This document shows, piece after piece, positions 14,975 through 22,443 of a stretch of DNA of 34,000 bases. Within the stretch, counting starts at the first letter, position 1, and every line of letters begins with the position of its first letter. Made by a program: the position numbers and the translations under genes. The stretch comes from an uncultured Pelagibacteraceae bacterium. GTDB taxonomy: Bacteria; Pseudomonadota; Alphaproteobacteria; Pelagibacterales; Pelagibacteraceae. The notes under the pieces were generated by a model, which saw nothing but the letters and a program-made list of their open reading frames with translations, did not search any database and was not told where the DNA came from. Where the stretch lies: positions 1 through 34,000 of the forward strand of contig CACGHT010000006.1 in assembly GCA_902572925.1 (NCBI GenBank), in the 5' to 3' direction.

Positions 14975-15769
14975 ATGTTAAGCAACAATCCATTTTCAAT
15001 TTTATCAGAAGCCATTTCACCGTTTGCAATGCAATCTTTTATTATCGCAATGATTCTGTTGATTGCAGTTGGAACTATTATTCAAATGATACATCATAAA
15101 AATTTGACTTATTTTTTTAATAACGCAAAAAAAGCAAAACTTTCAGCAACAAAAGAATTAGGTGTTGGAGAAAAAGTTTCCGTCATAGCTAAAACAACGG
15201 TTGTTGATATTGGCACTACCTCTGAATTAGGTTTTGGAAAAAGAAGACTTGCCCATGTTCTAGGAATGTACGGAACAATTTTATTTTGGGTGTCTTCAGC
15301 TATTTTAGTTTTTTGTTACACAGGTGCTGATAAACCAAGTTCTCAAACTTGGTCTTTGATTTGGCATGCAGGAGCTATATTAACTTGCTTGGGAGGGTAT
15401 TGGTTTTGGTTTTTTTTAAGAGTAGACGTATCAGCAGAAGCTCATCCTTGGTATAGAATCATTAAAGCTGATTTATTTGTTTTAGCATTACTCGCATGTT
15501 CAACTTTTGGATTAGCTTGGTCTTATACTCAATTTAATGGTCAAACAGGTTTATCTTATCTATTTTTAACTTTATTTGTTGCATCTAATTTAATTTTATT
15601 TGGTGGTGTTTATTGGTCTAAATTTGCCCATATGTTCTACAAACCCGGAGCAGCAATACAAAAAAATCTAGCTGAAGCTGATGGTTCAAGAGACAATCTT
15701 CCTCCACCAGCAGATGCCCCTGAGCAATTTGGCTTAGGTATAAAAAGAGAAGAGCCAAAACACTATTAA
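14975..15769 (+). CDS. aprM: AprM, putative membrane anchor of APS reductase
   Basis: A 264-residue integral membrane protein directly upstream of aprB. About five helices are visible: 19-40, 95-117, 125-148, 165-185 and 193-214, with a hydrophilic stretch at 45-90 and a charged, Pro-rich C-terminal tail (NLPPPADAPEQFGLG). Histidines in the membrane parts (LAHVLGMYG, IWHAGAIL, SKFAHMFY) could ligate heme, but this is a guess. In sulfur oxidisers that lack QmoABC, AprM is proposed to pass electrons from AprBA to the quinone pool. The identification rests largely on the order aprM-aprB-aprA and on this helix layout. Confidence 0.85.
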   Translation: MLSNNPFSILSEAISPFAMQSFIIAMILLIAVGTIIQMIHHKNLTYFFNNAKKAKLSATKELGVGEKVSVIAKTTVVDIGTTSELGFGKRRLAHVLGMYGTILFWVSSAILVFCYTGADKPSSQTWSLIWHAGAILTCLGGYWFWFFLRVDVSAEAHPWYRIIKADLFVLALLACSTFGLAWSYTQFNGQTGLSYLFLTLFVASNLILFGGVYWSKFAHMFYKPGAAIQKNLAEADGSRDNLPPPADAPEQFGLGIKREEPKHY

Positions 15770-15800
15770 TATGTTATTAGAAAAAGGAGAAAAATAAATT

Positions 15801-16271
15801 ATGTCAACTTTTGTATACATGACAAGATGTGATGGTTGTGGACATTGTGTAGATATATGTCCTTCAGACATCATGCACATAGATGAAAATATTCGAAGAG
15901 CAAAAAACATTGAACCAAATTTTTGTTGGGAATGTTATTCATGCGTTAAAGCATGTCCTAATCATGCAATTGACGTAAGAGGGTATGCTGATTTTGCTCC
16001 TATGGGTCACAGTGTGAGAGTTAGAAGAGAAGAAGAAAAAGGAACCATCTCTTGGAAAATCAAATTTAGAAATGGAACAGAAAAAAATTTCGTATCCCCG
16101 ATAACAACTAAACCTTGGGGTAAATTTATTCCTAAACTTGCTGAAGGTGACACTCCTAACCAAGGAGAAATTAATTCGCAAAGATTATATAGTGAGCCAG
16201 AGGGTTTAAATACTAATAAAGAATTACCATCAGTTCCAAAAGAGTCTTTTAAAAAAGGTGTTTATTATTAA
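15801..16271 (+). CDS. aprB: adenylylsulfate reductase beta subunit (two 4Fe-4S clusters)
   Basis: A 156-residue ferredoxin-like subunit. Two CxxCxxCxxxC motifs are present: Cys10, 13, 16, 20 in MTRCDGCGHCVDICPSDI and Cys42, 45, 48, 52 in NFCWECYSCVKACPNHA, giving two 4Fe-4S clusters. The Trp in CWEC and the following VRGYADFAPMGHSVRVRR segment are typical of AprB, as is the long tail that wraps around AprA. It carries electrons between the FAD of AprA and the membrane partner. The start of aprA shares one base with its stop codon (TAATG). Confidence 0.96.
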   Translation: MSTFVYMTRCDGCGHCVDICPSDIMHIDENIRRAKNIEPNFCWECYSCVKACPNHAIDVRGYADFAPMGHSVRVRREEEKGTISWKIKFRNGTEKNFVSPITTKPWGKFIPKLAEGDTPNQGEINSQRLYSEPEGLNTNKELPSVPKESFKKGVYY

Positions 16272-18130
16272 TGGCTAAGCACAAAACACATTATGAGGAA
16301 TGTGATGTATTAGTTGTTGGTGGTGGAATGGCTGGTACTGGAGCAACATTCGAGGCTAGACATTGGGGAAGAGATTTAAAAATTGTTTGTGTTGAAAAAG
16401 CAAATATTGATCGAAGTGGTGCAGTCGCACAAGGTTTATATGCAATCAATTGTTACATGGGTATGCAATGGGATGAAAATCAACCTGAGGACCATGTTAG
16501 ATATGCCAGAAACGATCTAATGGGAATGGTTAGAGAAGATTTAGGTTATGATATGGCTCGTCATGTAGACTCAACTGTTCACATGTTTGATGAGTGGGGT
16601 CTTCCAATGATGAAAAATGAAAAAACTGGAAGATACTTAAGGGAAGGTAAATGGCAAATCATGATACATGGTGAAAGCTATAAACCAATCGTTGCTGAGG
16701 CAGCAAAAAAATCTGCAGATAAAATTTATAATAGAATAATGGTTACTCATTTATTAATGGATGAAGCTCAAGAAAATAGAATTGGTGGAGCTGTTGGATT
16801 TAATATGAGAACAGGAGATTTTCATGTATTTAGAGCTAAAGCAGTAATTGTTGCTGCAGGTGGTGCATCGCATATTTTTAAACCAAGAGCTGTTGGAGAA
16901 GGTATGGGAAGAACTTGGTATGCACCATGGAGTAATGGATCTGCATATGCGCTACCTATTGCTGCAGGCGCAAAGATGACTCAAATGGAAAATAGAATTG
17001 TGTTGTGTAGATTTAAGGATGGTTATGGACCCGTTGGAGCATATTTTCTACATTTAAAAACATATACACAAAATGCTAATGGGGAAAACTATGAGAAAAA
17101 ATGGTATGATCAAACTAAAGAATTAGTTGGTGAATATATTGATCATCATCCAACTCCTACTTGTTTAAGAAACCATGCATTTATACAAGAAGTTGCTGCA
17201 GGTGGTGGACCGATCCACATGGTGACTAAAGAAGCTTTTCAAGATCCACATTTAGAGACAGTTGGTTGGGAAAACTTTTTAGGAATGACAGTTGGACAAG
17301 CTGTTGTTTGGGCATCACAAAATATTGATCCAAAGTATACAAATCCTGAATTAACAACTTCTGAACCTTACGTTATGGGATCACATGCGACATGTTCAGG
17401 AGCATGGGTTAGTGGACCTGAAGATTTGTCTCCACCAGAATATTTCTGGGGTTACAACAGAATGTTAACAATCGATGGACTTTTCGGTGCAGGGGATACA
17501 GTGGGTGGTAGTGCACATAAATTTTCATCAGGATCTTTTACAGAGGGGAGATTAGCAGCAAAAGCAGCAGTAAAATACATTGAAGATAAAAAAGCTGAAG
17601 GAATTAATGTTACAGATAAACAATGTGATAATTTTAAAAAAGCTGTCTACAAACCATTAGAAACCTATACAGTTGCTCAAAACGAGATAACTGGAGGAAC
17701 AGTTTCACCAAGTTATATTTCTCCAATACAAGGATTGCAAAGACTTCAAAAGATTATGGATGAATACGTTGGGGGTATCACTTCAAATTATATGACAAAC
17801 GGAAATTTACTAAAAAAAGCTTTAGAACTTTTAACTTGGTTACAAGAGGATTTAGAGCACGTTGGTGCAGAAGATTATCATCAATTGATGCGGGCTTGGG
17901 AGTTGAAACATAGAGCTTTGACATCACAATGTGTTACTGAGCATACTTTGTTTAGGGAAGAAACTCGTTGGCCAGGTTATTATTATAGAGGAGATCATAT
18001 GAAATTAGATGATGAAAATTGGCATTGTTTGACAGTTTCAAGAAGAGATCCTAAAACGGGAAAATTTACTCTAGAAAAAGTTCCAGTTTATCACATAGTG
18101 GATGAAAAAGAGAAAAAGAAGGCATCATAA
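16271..18130 (+). CDS. aprA: adenylylsulfate reductase alpha subunit (FAD)
   Basis: A 619-residue flavoprotein of the succinate dehydrogenase/fumarate reductase-type family. The FAD dinucleotide fold is in DVLVVGGGMAGTGATFEAR (about 12-30), and GAVAQGLYAINCYMG, GAYFLHLKTYTQNANG, MGSHATCSGAWVSGPEDLS and GLFGAGDTVGGSAHKFSSGS are strong AprA signatures. It interconverts sulfite plus AMP and adenylylsulfate. In a heterotroph with sulfonate desulfonation genes next door, the likely direction is sulfite oxidation. Published work places SAR11 aprBA with those of sulfur oxidisers. Base composition is less AT-biased than in the pab genes, as expected for a conserved protein; there is no sign of damage. 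Confidence 0.97.
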   Translation: MAKHKTHYEECDVLVVGGGMAGTGATFEARHWGRDLKIVCVEKANIDRSGAVAQGLYAINCYMGMQWDENQPEDHVRYARNDLMGMVREDLGYDMARHVDSTVHMFDEWGLPMMKNEKTGRYLREGKWQIMIHGESYKPIVAEAAKKSADKIYNRIMVTHLLMDEAQENRIGGAVGFNMRTGDFHVFRAKAVIVAAGGASHIFKPRAVGEGMGRTWYAPWSNGSAYALPIAAGAKMTQMENRIVLCRFKDGYGPVGAYFLHLKTYTQNANGENYEKKWYDQTKELVGEYIDHHPTPTCLRNHAFIQEVAAGGGPIHMVTKEAFQDPHLETVGWENFLGMTVGQAVVWASQNIDPKYTNPELTTSEPYVMGSHATCSGAWVSGPEDLSPPEYFWGYNRMLTIDGLFGAGDTVGGSAHKFSSGSFTEGRLAAKAAVKYIEDKKAEGINVTDKQCDNFKKAVYKPLETYTVAQNEITGGTVSPSYISPIQGLQRLQKIMDEYVGGITSNYMTNGNLLKKALELLTWLQEDLEHVGAEDYHQLMRAWELKHRALTSQCVTEHTLFREETRWPGYYYRGDHMKLDDENWHCLTVSRRDPKTGKFTLEKVPVYHIVDEKEKKKAS

Positions 18131-18148
18131 TTTATTTAAAGAACATTT

Positions 18149-18499
18149 ATGGATCTTTTATCAAAGTCAGATGAAGAGATTTTTAATATCGGCAAACCTT
18201 TTTGGGAAAATTTAGTAAGAGCCTCAAATATGAAAGATTATGGAGGTTTTACTAAAGACTTTTCAACACAAATGTTGTTTGGAGCTAACGAAGTAGAGCT
18301 TGGCAAACAATGGGCAAACAACAAAATTATCACAAATTTAGAAGAAACTTACAAGCCATTTGGAACTTTAAGACGTGGTGAGCACATAACAGTACTAATC
18401 AAACAAACAAATAAGGAAATACCTGGGGAGTTTCTGGGGAGATTGGTACTTGGTGTTGAGGATGACGAGATTAAAATTTTTGGAGCAACAATTTACTAA
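18149..18499 (+). CDS. unknown 116-residue protein linked to aprMBA
   Basis: I do not recognise this family. It is a soluble-looking protein with no Cys, no signal peptide and no membrane helix. The N-terminal half is helical (SDEEIFNIGKPFWENLVRAS), followed by a Gly/Phe-rich stretch (MKDYGGFTKDFSTQMLFGAN), another helix, and a C-terminal run of three or four beta strands (EHITVLIKQ, EFLGRLVLGVEDDEIKIFGA). The alpha-then-beta order with a C-terminal sheet would fit a small NTF2/SnoaL-like cone fold, but this is only a shape argument. It lies 18 bases after aprA, so it belongs to the apr operon and is probably tied to sulfite oxidation. Confidence 0.8.
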   Translation: MDLLSKSDEEIFNIGKPFWENLVRASNMKDYGGFTKDFSTQMLFGANEVELGKQWANNKIITNLEETYKPFGTLRRGEHITVLIKQTNKEIPGEFLGRLVLGVEDDEIKIFGATIY

Positions 18500-18506
18500 T
18501 TATAGT

Positions 18507-18534
18507 TTGACAATTTTTTTACTAGGTGTATTCA
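18507..18534 (+). promoter_or_regulatory. weak internal promoter candidate
   Basis: A perfect -35 box TTGACA (18507-18512) is followed after 16 bases by TATTCA (18529-18534), which shares only three bases with TATAAT. It would serve the 44-residue peptide and the TauE/SafE gene. The -10 match is poor, so this may be chance. Confidence 0.25.
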
Positions 18535-18543
18535 GTGACTTAG

Positions 18544-18678
18544 ATGCATCTTTCAAATTTAAAAATTCTAAACATCATAACTAATAAAAAATCAACTTTT
18601 ATTAAAACTGGAATTTTTTCAGCTATAGCTGCATGTTGGGGTGTTATCTTAGTTGGAACTTTTATTACTTTTAAATAA
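18544..18678 (+). CDS. 44-residue single-helix membrane peptide between aprMBA and tauE-like gene
   Basis: ATG at 18544 to TAA at 18676-18678 gives 44 codons. The product has a basic N-terminal part (MHLSNLKILNIITNKKS) and one hydrophobic helix (GIFSAIAACWGVILVGTFIT, about 23-42), ending in FK. The positive-inside pattern predicts a cytoplasmic N-terminus. It sits 44 bases after the 116-residue gene and 25 bases before the TauE/SafE gene on the same strand, the only gene-like content of that gap. It could be a small subunit of AprM or of the exporter; both are inference. No Shine-Dalgarno sequence is obvious. Confidence 0.55.
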   Translation: MHLSNLKILNIITNKKSTFIKTGIFSAIAACWGVILVGTFITFK

Positions 18679-18703
18679 GTAATATTTTAAGTTTTTATAT
18701 TTG

Positions 18704-19798
18704 ATGGACGTTTTTTTACCTATAGCCCAAGTATTTATTAATCCTGTTGAAATACTTTTGCTAAGTGCAATTGTTGGTGTTCTTTCAGGCTTGTTTGGAG
18801 TAGGAGGTGGTTTTTTAATGACACCTTTTTTAATCTTTATGGGTGTTCCCCCAGCTTATGCGGTAGCAAATGAGGCTAACAATATCTTAGCAACTTCTGT
18901 ATCTGGATCGACCACTCATTGGTTAAAAAATACTTTAGATTACAAAATGGGATTAATGATCGTAATTGGTGGAACAATTGGAACTGTATTAGGTATTTTC
19001 ACTTTCACTTATTTTAAAGATATTGGAAAAATAGATACAGTAATTTCTTTAGCCTATATGTACATTCTTGCAATAATTGGAACTTTGATGTTGGTGGAAA
19101 GTTTGGGTGAAATTGATAAAGCCAAAAAAAATATAGTAGAGAAGAAAAAACTACATGTCCATTATTGGATCCATGGACTTCCTTTTAGGATGAGATTTCC
19201 TAAATCCAAATTATATGAAAGTATATTTACACCTATCGTAATTGGATTAATCGTTGGTTTTATAGCAGCTATCATGGGTATCGGCGGTGCATTTATTTTA
19301 GTGCCCGCAATGATTTACATTATCAAGATGCCAACGAAATTAGTGCCTGGAACTTCATTGTTTGTGACCATTTTTGTAAGTGTTATAGTTACATTTCTTC
19401 ATTCAATTAATTACGGGTCAATTGATTTAATGCTAGTTTTAATGTTAGTTGTGGGATCGATAGTAGGAGTTCAAGTAGGTCAGAAGCTTGGAGAGCAGAT
19501 TGACAGCTCTGGATTAAAGGCTTTGTTAGCAATTTTATTATTAATAGTTGGAATTGTCATAGCTTATGATACTTTTTTTGCTGAGGAGATTAAGAACGAA
19601 GTTACATCTGTAAGCTCACCAGATTTAAATTTCTTCTCAAAGTTTATTAAAGAGTTTTCAGAAGATATGCCATTCTTCTATGGATTATTTTCAATCTTAT
19701 TTGCTGTTATTTTAGGAATAGGTGCTGCATTTATTAGAAGATCAATTTCAAATTTTAGAGCAAAATATTTTAAAAAGACAATTAAACAATCTAAATAA
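18704..19798 (+). CDS. TauE/SafE (TSUP, former DUF81) anion exporter
   Basis: A 364-residue membrane protein read from the ATG at 18704; a TTG at 18701 just before it is an alternative start. The repeat glycine motifs of the family are clear in both halves: GVLSGLFGVGGGFLMTPFLI (about 25-44) and GFIAAIMGIGGAFILVPAMI (about 185-204). Family members include the proposed sulfite exporter TauE and sulfoacetate exporter SafE. Here the place downstream of aprMBA and beside suyAB and xsc supports sulfite or a related sulfur oxyanion as substrate. An added C-terminal part after the second repeat (SSPDLNFFSKFIKEF then one more helix and a basic tail) makes it longer than the usual 250-270 residues. 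Its end overlaps the convergent YeiH-like gene by 8 bases. Confidence 0.9.
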   Translation: MDVFLPIAQVFINPVEILLLSAIVGVLSGLFGVGGGFLMTPFLIFMGVPPAYAVANEANNILATSVSGSTTHWLKNTLDYKMGLMIVIGGTIGTVLGIFTFTYFKDIGKIDTVISLAYMYILAIIGTLMLVESLGEIDKAKKNIVEKKKLHVHYWIHGLPFRMRFPKSKLYESIFTPIVIGLIVGFIAAIMGIGGAFILVPAMIYIIKMPTKLVPGTSLFVTIFVSVIVTFLHSINYGSIDLMLVLMLVVGSIVGVQVGQKLGEQIDSSGLKALLAILLLIVGIVIAYDTFFAEEIKNEVTSVSSPDLNFFSKFIKEFSEDMPFFYGLFSILFAVILGIGAAFIRRSISNFRAKYFKKTIKQSK

Positions 19799-20858
19799 AA
19801 AATTTAATATATATCTCAAGCGAAAATATACTTACAATTCCTACAGTCAACATGGATGTAAATCCAACAACAAAAGGTTTGTAACCCATATTTCTAATAT
19901 CTTTTAAATTTGTTGATAAGCCTATAGCTGCCATAGCCATAGTCAAAAAAATTTTAGAAGAAGCTTTAATTGTATTTATGAAATCGATCCAATTATTATC
20001 AGTTGAGAAAACTTCATCACCTACATTTCTTAAAATTATCATCCCAACAAACCCCAAAACAAAATATGGAAATATACTTAAAATAGAGTAACCCTTTTCT
20101 TTTGTTTGACCTCTATTATAAAGAAAAGCAAAAAGAGGGATCATAACTATTAAAAAAGTATTTCTTATAAGCTTTGTAACAGTTGCGATATTTAATGTTT
20201 CAGGACTATTGAACTGCTGATCATATATTAAACCTGCTGCAGCTACTTGTGAGGTTTCATGTATGGCAGTTCCTAAAAAAAGACCTGCAAATAATGAGTT
20301 CCCCTCAAAATAAAAATTCGCAAAGTAAGGGTAAAACAACATCGAGAGTATTCCGAATAAAGTGATGTTAGCAACTGCATAAGAAATTTCACTTTTATTA
20401 GCTTTTATCACTGGCGCAGTTGCCATTATGGCTGTGGTACCACAAACAGTGCTACCAATTGATATTAAGTATGCCATCTTTGTTGGTATTTGTAGTTTTT
20501 TAATTATTAGCTTTATTACAATTAAAACGCTGACAATACAAATCACTATCAATGGAATTGCTATTTTTCCAAATTCTAAAAATTCAAAAGGTTTTAATTG
20601 TATACCTAGACAAATTATTCCAAGTTTTAAAATATAGTCTCTACTAAAATCTAATCCTTTTTGAAAACTTTCTCGAATTCTAAAAAAATTTCCAAAAAAA
20701 ATTCCTAGTAGAATAGCTATCATCGCTGTAGAGATTGGACTTTTGCTATATCCTAAAAGTTCAATACCAATAATATTATTAAAACCTTGAGAAAGAGAAT
20801 AAAGAATAAATGCAAGTATTATACCTGGTATTAACACCAAGTAATCTTTAAATAACAT
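19791..20858 (-). CDS. YeiH/COG2855 family putative sulfate exporter (UPF0324)
   Basis: A 355-residue membrane protein with about ten helices. Signature segments are SPISTAMIAILLGIFFGN (about 40-57), GLDFSRDYILKLGIICLGIQL (about 68-88), STVCGTTAIMATAPVIKA (about 136-153) and GTAIHETSQVAAAG (about 197-210). The last contains the His-Glu-Thr conserved in the family. COG2855 proteins are annotated as putative sulfate exporters because they co-occur with sulfonate degradation genes; transport was not widely shown. Here it lies 13 bases from the suyB stop and on the same strand, downstream of suyAB, which fits that role. The unrelated TauE/SafE gene converges on it, so the locus holds two candidate exporters. 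Confidence 0.9.
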   Translation of the reverse strand: MLFKDYLVLIPGIILAFILYSLSQGFNNIIGIELLGYSKSPISTAMIAILLGIFFGNFFRIRESFQKGLDFSRDYILKLGIICLGIQLKPFEFLEFGKIAIPLIVICIVSVLIVIKLIIKKLQIPTKMAYLISIGSTVCGTTAIMATAPVIKANKSEISYAVANITLFGILSMLFYPYFANFYFEGNSLFAGLFLGTAIHETSQVAAAGLIYDQQFNSPETLNIATVTKLIRNTFLIVMIPLFAFLYNRGQTKEKGYSILSIFPYFVLGFVGMIILRNVGDEVFSTDNNWIDFINTIKASSKIFLTMAMAAIGLSTNLKDIRNMGYKPFVVGFTSMLTVGIVSIFSLEIYIKFFI

Positions 20859-20871
20859 TCTTATAAAGTGA

Positions 20872-22038
20872 TTATGCGCTTCTATAAAGTTTAGTCATAA
20901 CAAATTCTTTATGACCCAAAGCTTCTGCACAAGTTAGTCTTCCATTAGCAACTCTAAGAGTTGTCTCAATAAGTTTATCTCCCGCCTCTGATAAATTCAT
21001 TTCTCTTGAAAGAATTTTCGATACATCGCAATCAATGTGTTCACCCATACTTTTTACAGTCAATGGATTAGCAGTTAATTTAACAACTGGCTCAATTGGA
21101 TTTCCAACAATGTTACCTTGCCCAGTTGGAAACAAATGAATATTAAATCCTGCTGCTGCTTGTAGTGTTACGCACTCTGCTGCAGCTGAAGAAGTATCCA
21201 TAAAGTATAATCCTTTACCTTTCTTTGGTTCTTCCGCTGGCTCTAAAACATCTATAAATTTACAATCACCAATTTTTTGAAAATTTCCAAATGCTTTTTC
21301 TTCAATAGTTGTCAAGCCTCCAGCAATGTTTCCAGCAGTTGGTTGACTCTCTGAGAGATCATCAGTTGCCTCTTTTAGTATAAAATCATTATATGAGCTC
21401 CAAGTTTTCATAAATTTATCTGAAGCTTCTTTTGTAGCACCTCTCGTTGCACAAACTTTTTCAGCTCCAGTTAGCTCTGAAGTTTCACCAAAACATAAAT
21501 GAACACCAAGTGGTTCAAGTTTATCCATTAAGTTTCCAACTGTAGGATTTGATGCAAGACCTGATGTGGTATCTGATTCTCCACATTTTACTGAAATCCA
21601 CAAATCACTTATTGGACATTCCTCTCTTTGTTTTTCTGAAGCCCACATAACAAACTCTTGTGCTTTTTTGGATGCTTTCATAACAGTTCCAATATCACCC
21701 GTTCGTTCAATGTGAAAACCCTCAACAGGCTTTCCAGTCTTTGCTATTCCATCTACAATTCTTTTAGTCCACTTTGGCTCAATACCGATTACAATCACAG
21801 CGGCAACATTTGGATTACTTCCAGTACCAATCATTGTTCTAAAATGCAGTTCTAAATCTGCTCCAAACTGCAATCGTCCATATGAATGTGGTAATGCGAT
21901 TGTTCCTTTTATATTGTTAGCAACTGCTTCTGCACAAGCATTTGAAATATCATCAACCGGTAAAATAATTACGTGATTTCTAGTCCCAGCTCTTCCATTT
22001 TCTCTTTTGTAACCTAAAAAACTTTTTGGAATTTCCAT
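20872..22038 (-). CDS. suyB: (2R)-sulfolactate sulfo-lyase subunit beta
   Basis: A 388-residue protein of the UxaA/altronate dehydratase large-subunit family, taken from the ATG at 22038. An upstream in-frame ATG at 22086 would overlap suyA by 44 bases and add 16 unrelated residues; the ATG at 22038 leaves a 4-base gap and starts directly with [20 protein letters not shown], the family's beginning. Conserved segments include [46 protein letters not shown] and [18 protein letters not shown]. With SuyA it cleaves 3-sulfolactate to pyruvate and sulfite. The small subunit beside it and the xsc gene across the divergent promoter support SuyB over altronate or galactarate dehydratase. Confidence 0.88.
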   Translation of the reverse strand: MEIPKSFLGYKRENGRAGTRNHVIILPVDDISNACAEAVANNIKGTIALPHSYGRLQFGADLELHFRTMIGTGSNPNVAAVIVIGIEPKWTKRIVDGIAKTGKPVEGFHIERTGDIGTVMKASKKAQEFVMWASEKQREECPISDLWISVKCGESDTTSGLASNPTVGNLMDKLEPLGVHLCFGETSELTGAEKVCATRGATKEASDKFMKTWSSYNDFILKEATDDLSESQPTAGNIAGGLTTIEEKAFGNFQKIGDCKFIDVLEPAEEPKKGKGLYFMDTSSAAAECVTLQAAAGFNIHLFPTGQGNIVGNPIEPVVKLTANPLTVKSMGEHIDCDVSKILSREMNLSEAGDKLIETTLRVANGRLTCAEALGHKEFVMTKLYRSA

Positions 22039-22042
22039 CAAT

Positions 22043-22327
22043 TTACCACTTTTTTGTTTTAACGTTATGAACATGTACATGTTCACCCTTTTTTATCGAT
22101 TTAACAACTTTTCCTATGTCGTGACCATATTTTAAAATTGTGTCTCCCTCTTTTAAATCCGTCATAGCAATTTTATGACCCAATGGTATTTCATCCATTG
22201 ATTGAATATCTGTTGAACTATCATCTTCCATAATCCAGCATTTACAGTCTTGTTTTGGTGTTATTTTTTCGATTACTACAACCCCTACATTATCCTTTTT
22301 ATCGTGAATTATGATGTCAGTAGCCAT
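22043..22327 (-). CDS. suyA: (2R)-sulfolactate sulfo-lyase subunit alpha (SAF domain)
   Basis: A 94-residue SAF-domain protein. [18 protein letters not shown] at about 5-22 starts the fold, and [22 protein letters not shown] with [21 protein letters not shown] (about 47-88) are the SAF/UxaA N-domain signature. SuyA has an acidic insert ([19 protein letters not shown]) seen here. It forms the sulfolactate-cleaving enzyme with SuyB, 4 bases downstream. It is divergent from xsc, 116 bases away. Confidence 0.88.
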   Translation of the reverse strand: MATDIIIHDKKDNVGVVVIEKITPKQDCKCWIMEDDSSTDIQSMDEIPLGHKIAMTDLKEGDTILKYGHDIGKVVKSIKKGEHVHVHNVKTKKW

Positions 22328-22443
22328 TATATCGTGTCGATTTGTTTGTTTGAATTTTCAAAAATCTTATATATTAATCGCGACAATTAAGAAATAGTTT
22401 TATAAAAAATTATTACATTTGCTAGATTAGAAAGGTTCTATTA
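22328..22443. promoter_or_regulatory. divergent suyAB / xsc control region
   Basis: Both desulfonation units start from this 116-base gap, so it should hold back-to-back promoters. It contains a palindrome TTTGAA-TT-TTCAAA (22349-22362), and two related words, GTGTCGAT (about 22334-22341) and TCGCGACA (22378-22385). I could not pair -10 and -35 boxes with confidence; TATATT (22370-22375) and TATAAA (22401-22406) are possible -10 boxes. GAAAGG about 9 bases before the xsc ATG is its ribosome site. No regulator gene is adjacent. Confidence 0.45.

Noticed and set aside
15939-16181. 80-codon minus-strand frame inside aprB
   Set aside because: It lies wholly within a clear 4Fe-4S protein gene on the other strand, has no ribosome site, and its product is a Ser/Phe-rich shadow of the cluster codons.
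22039-22086. Longer suyB start at 22086
   Set aside because: It would add 16 residues unlike the family and overlap suyA by 44 bases; the ATG at 22038 starts with the conserved N-terminus.
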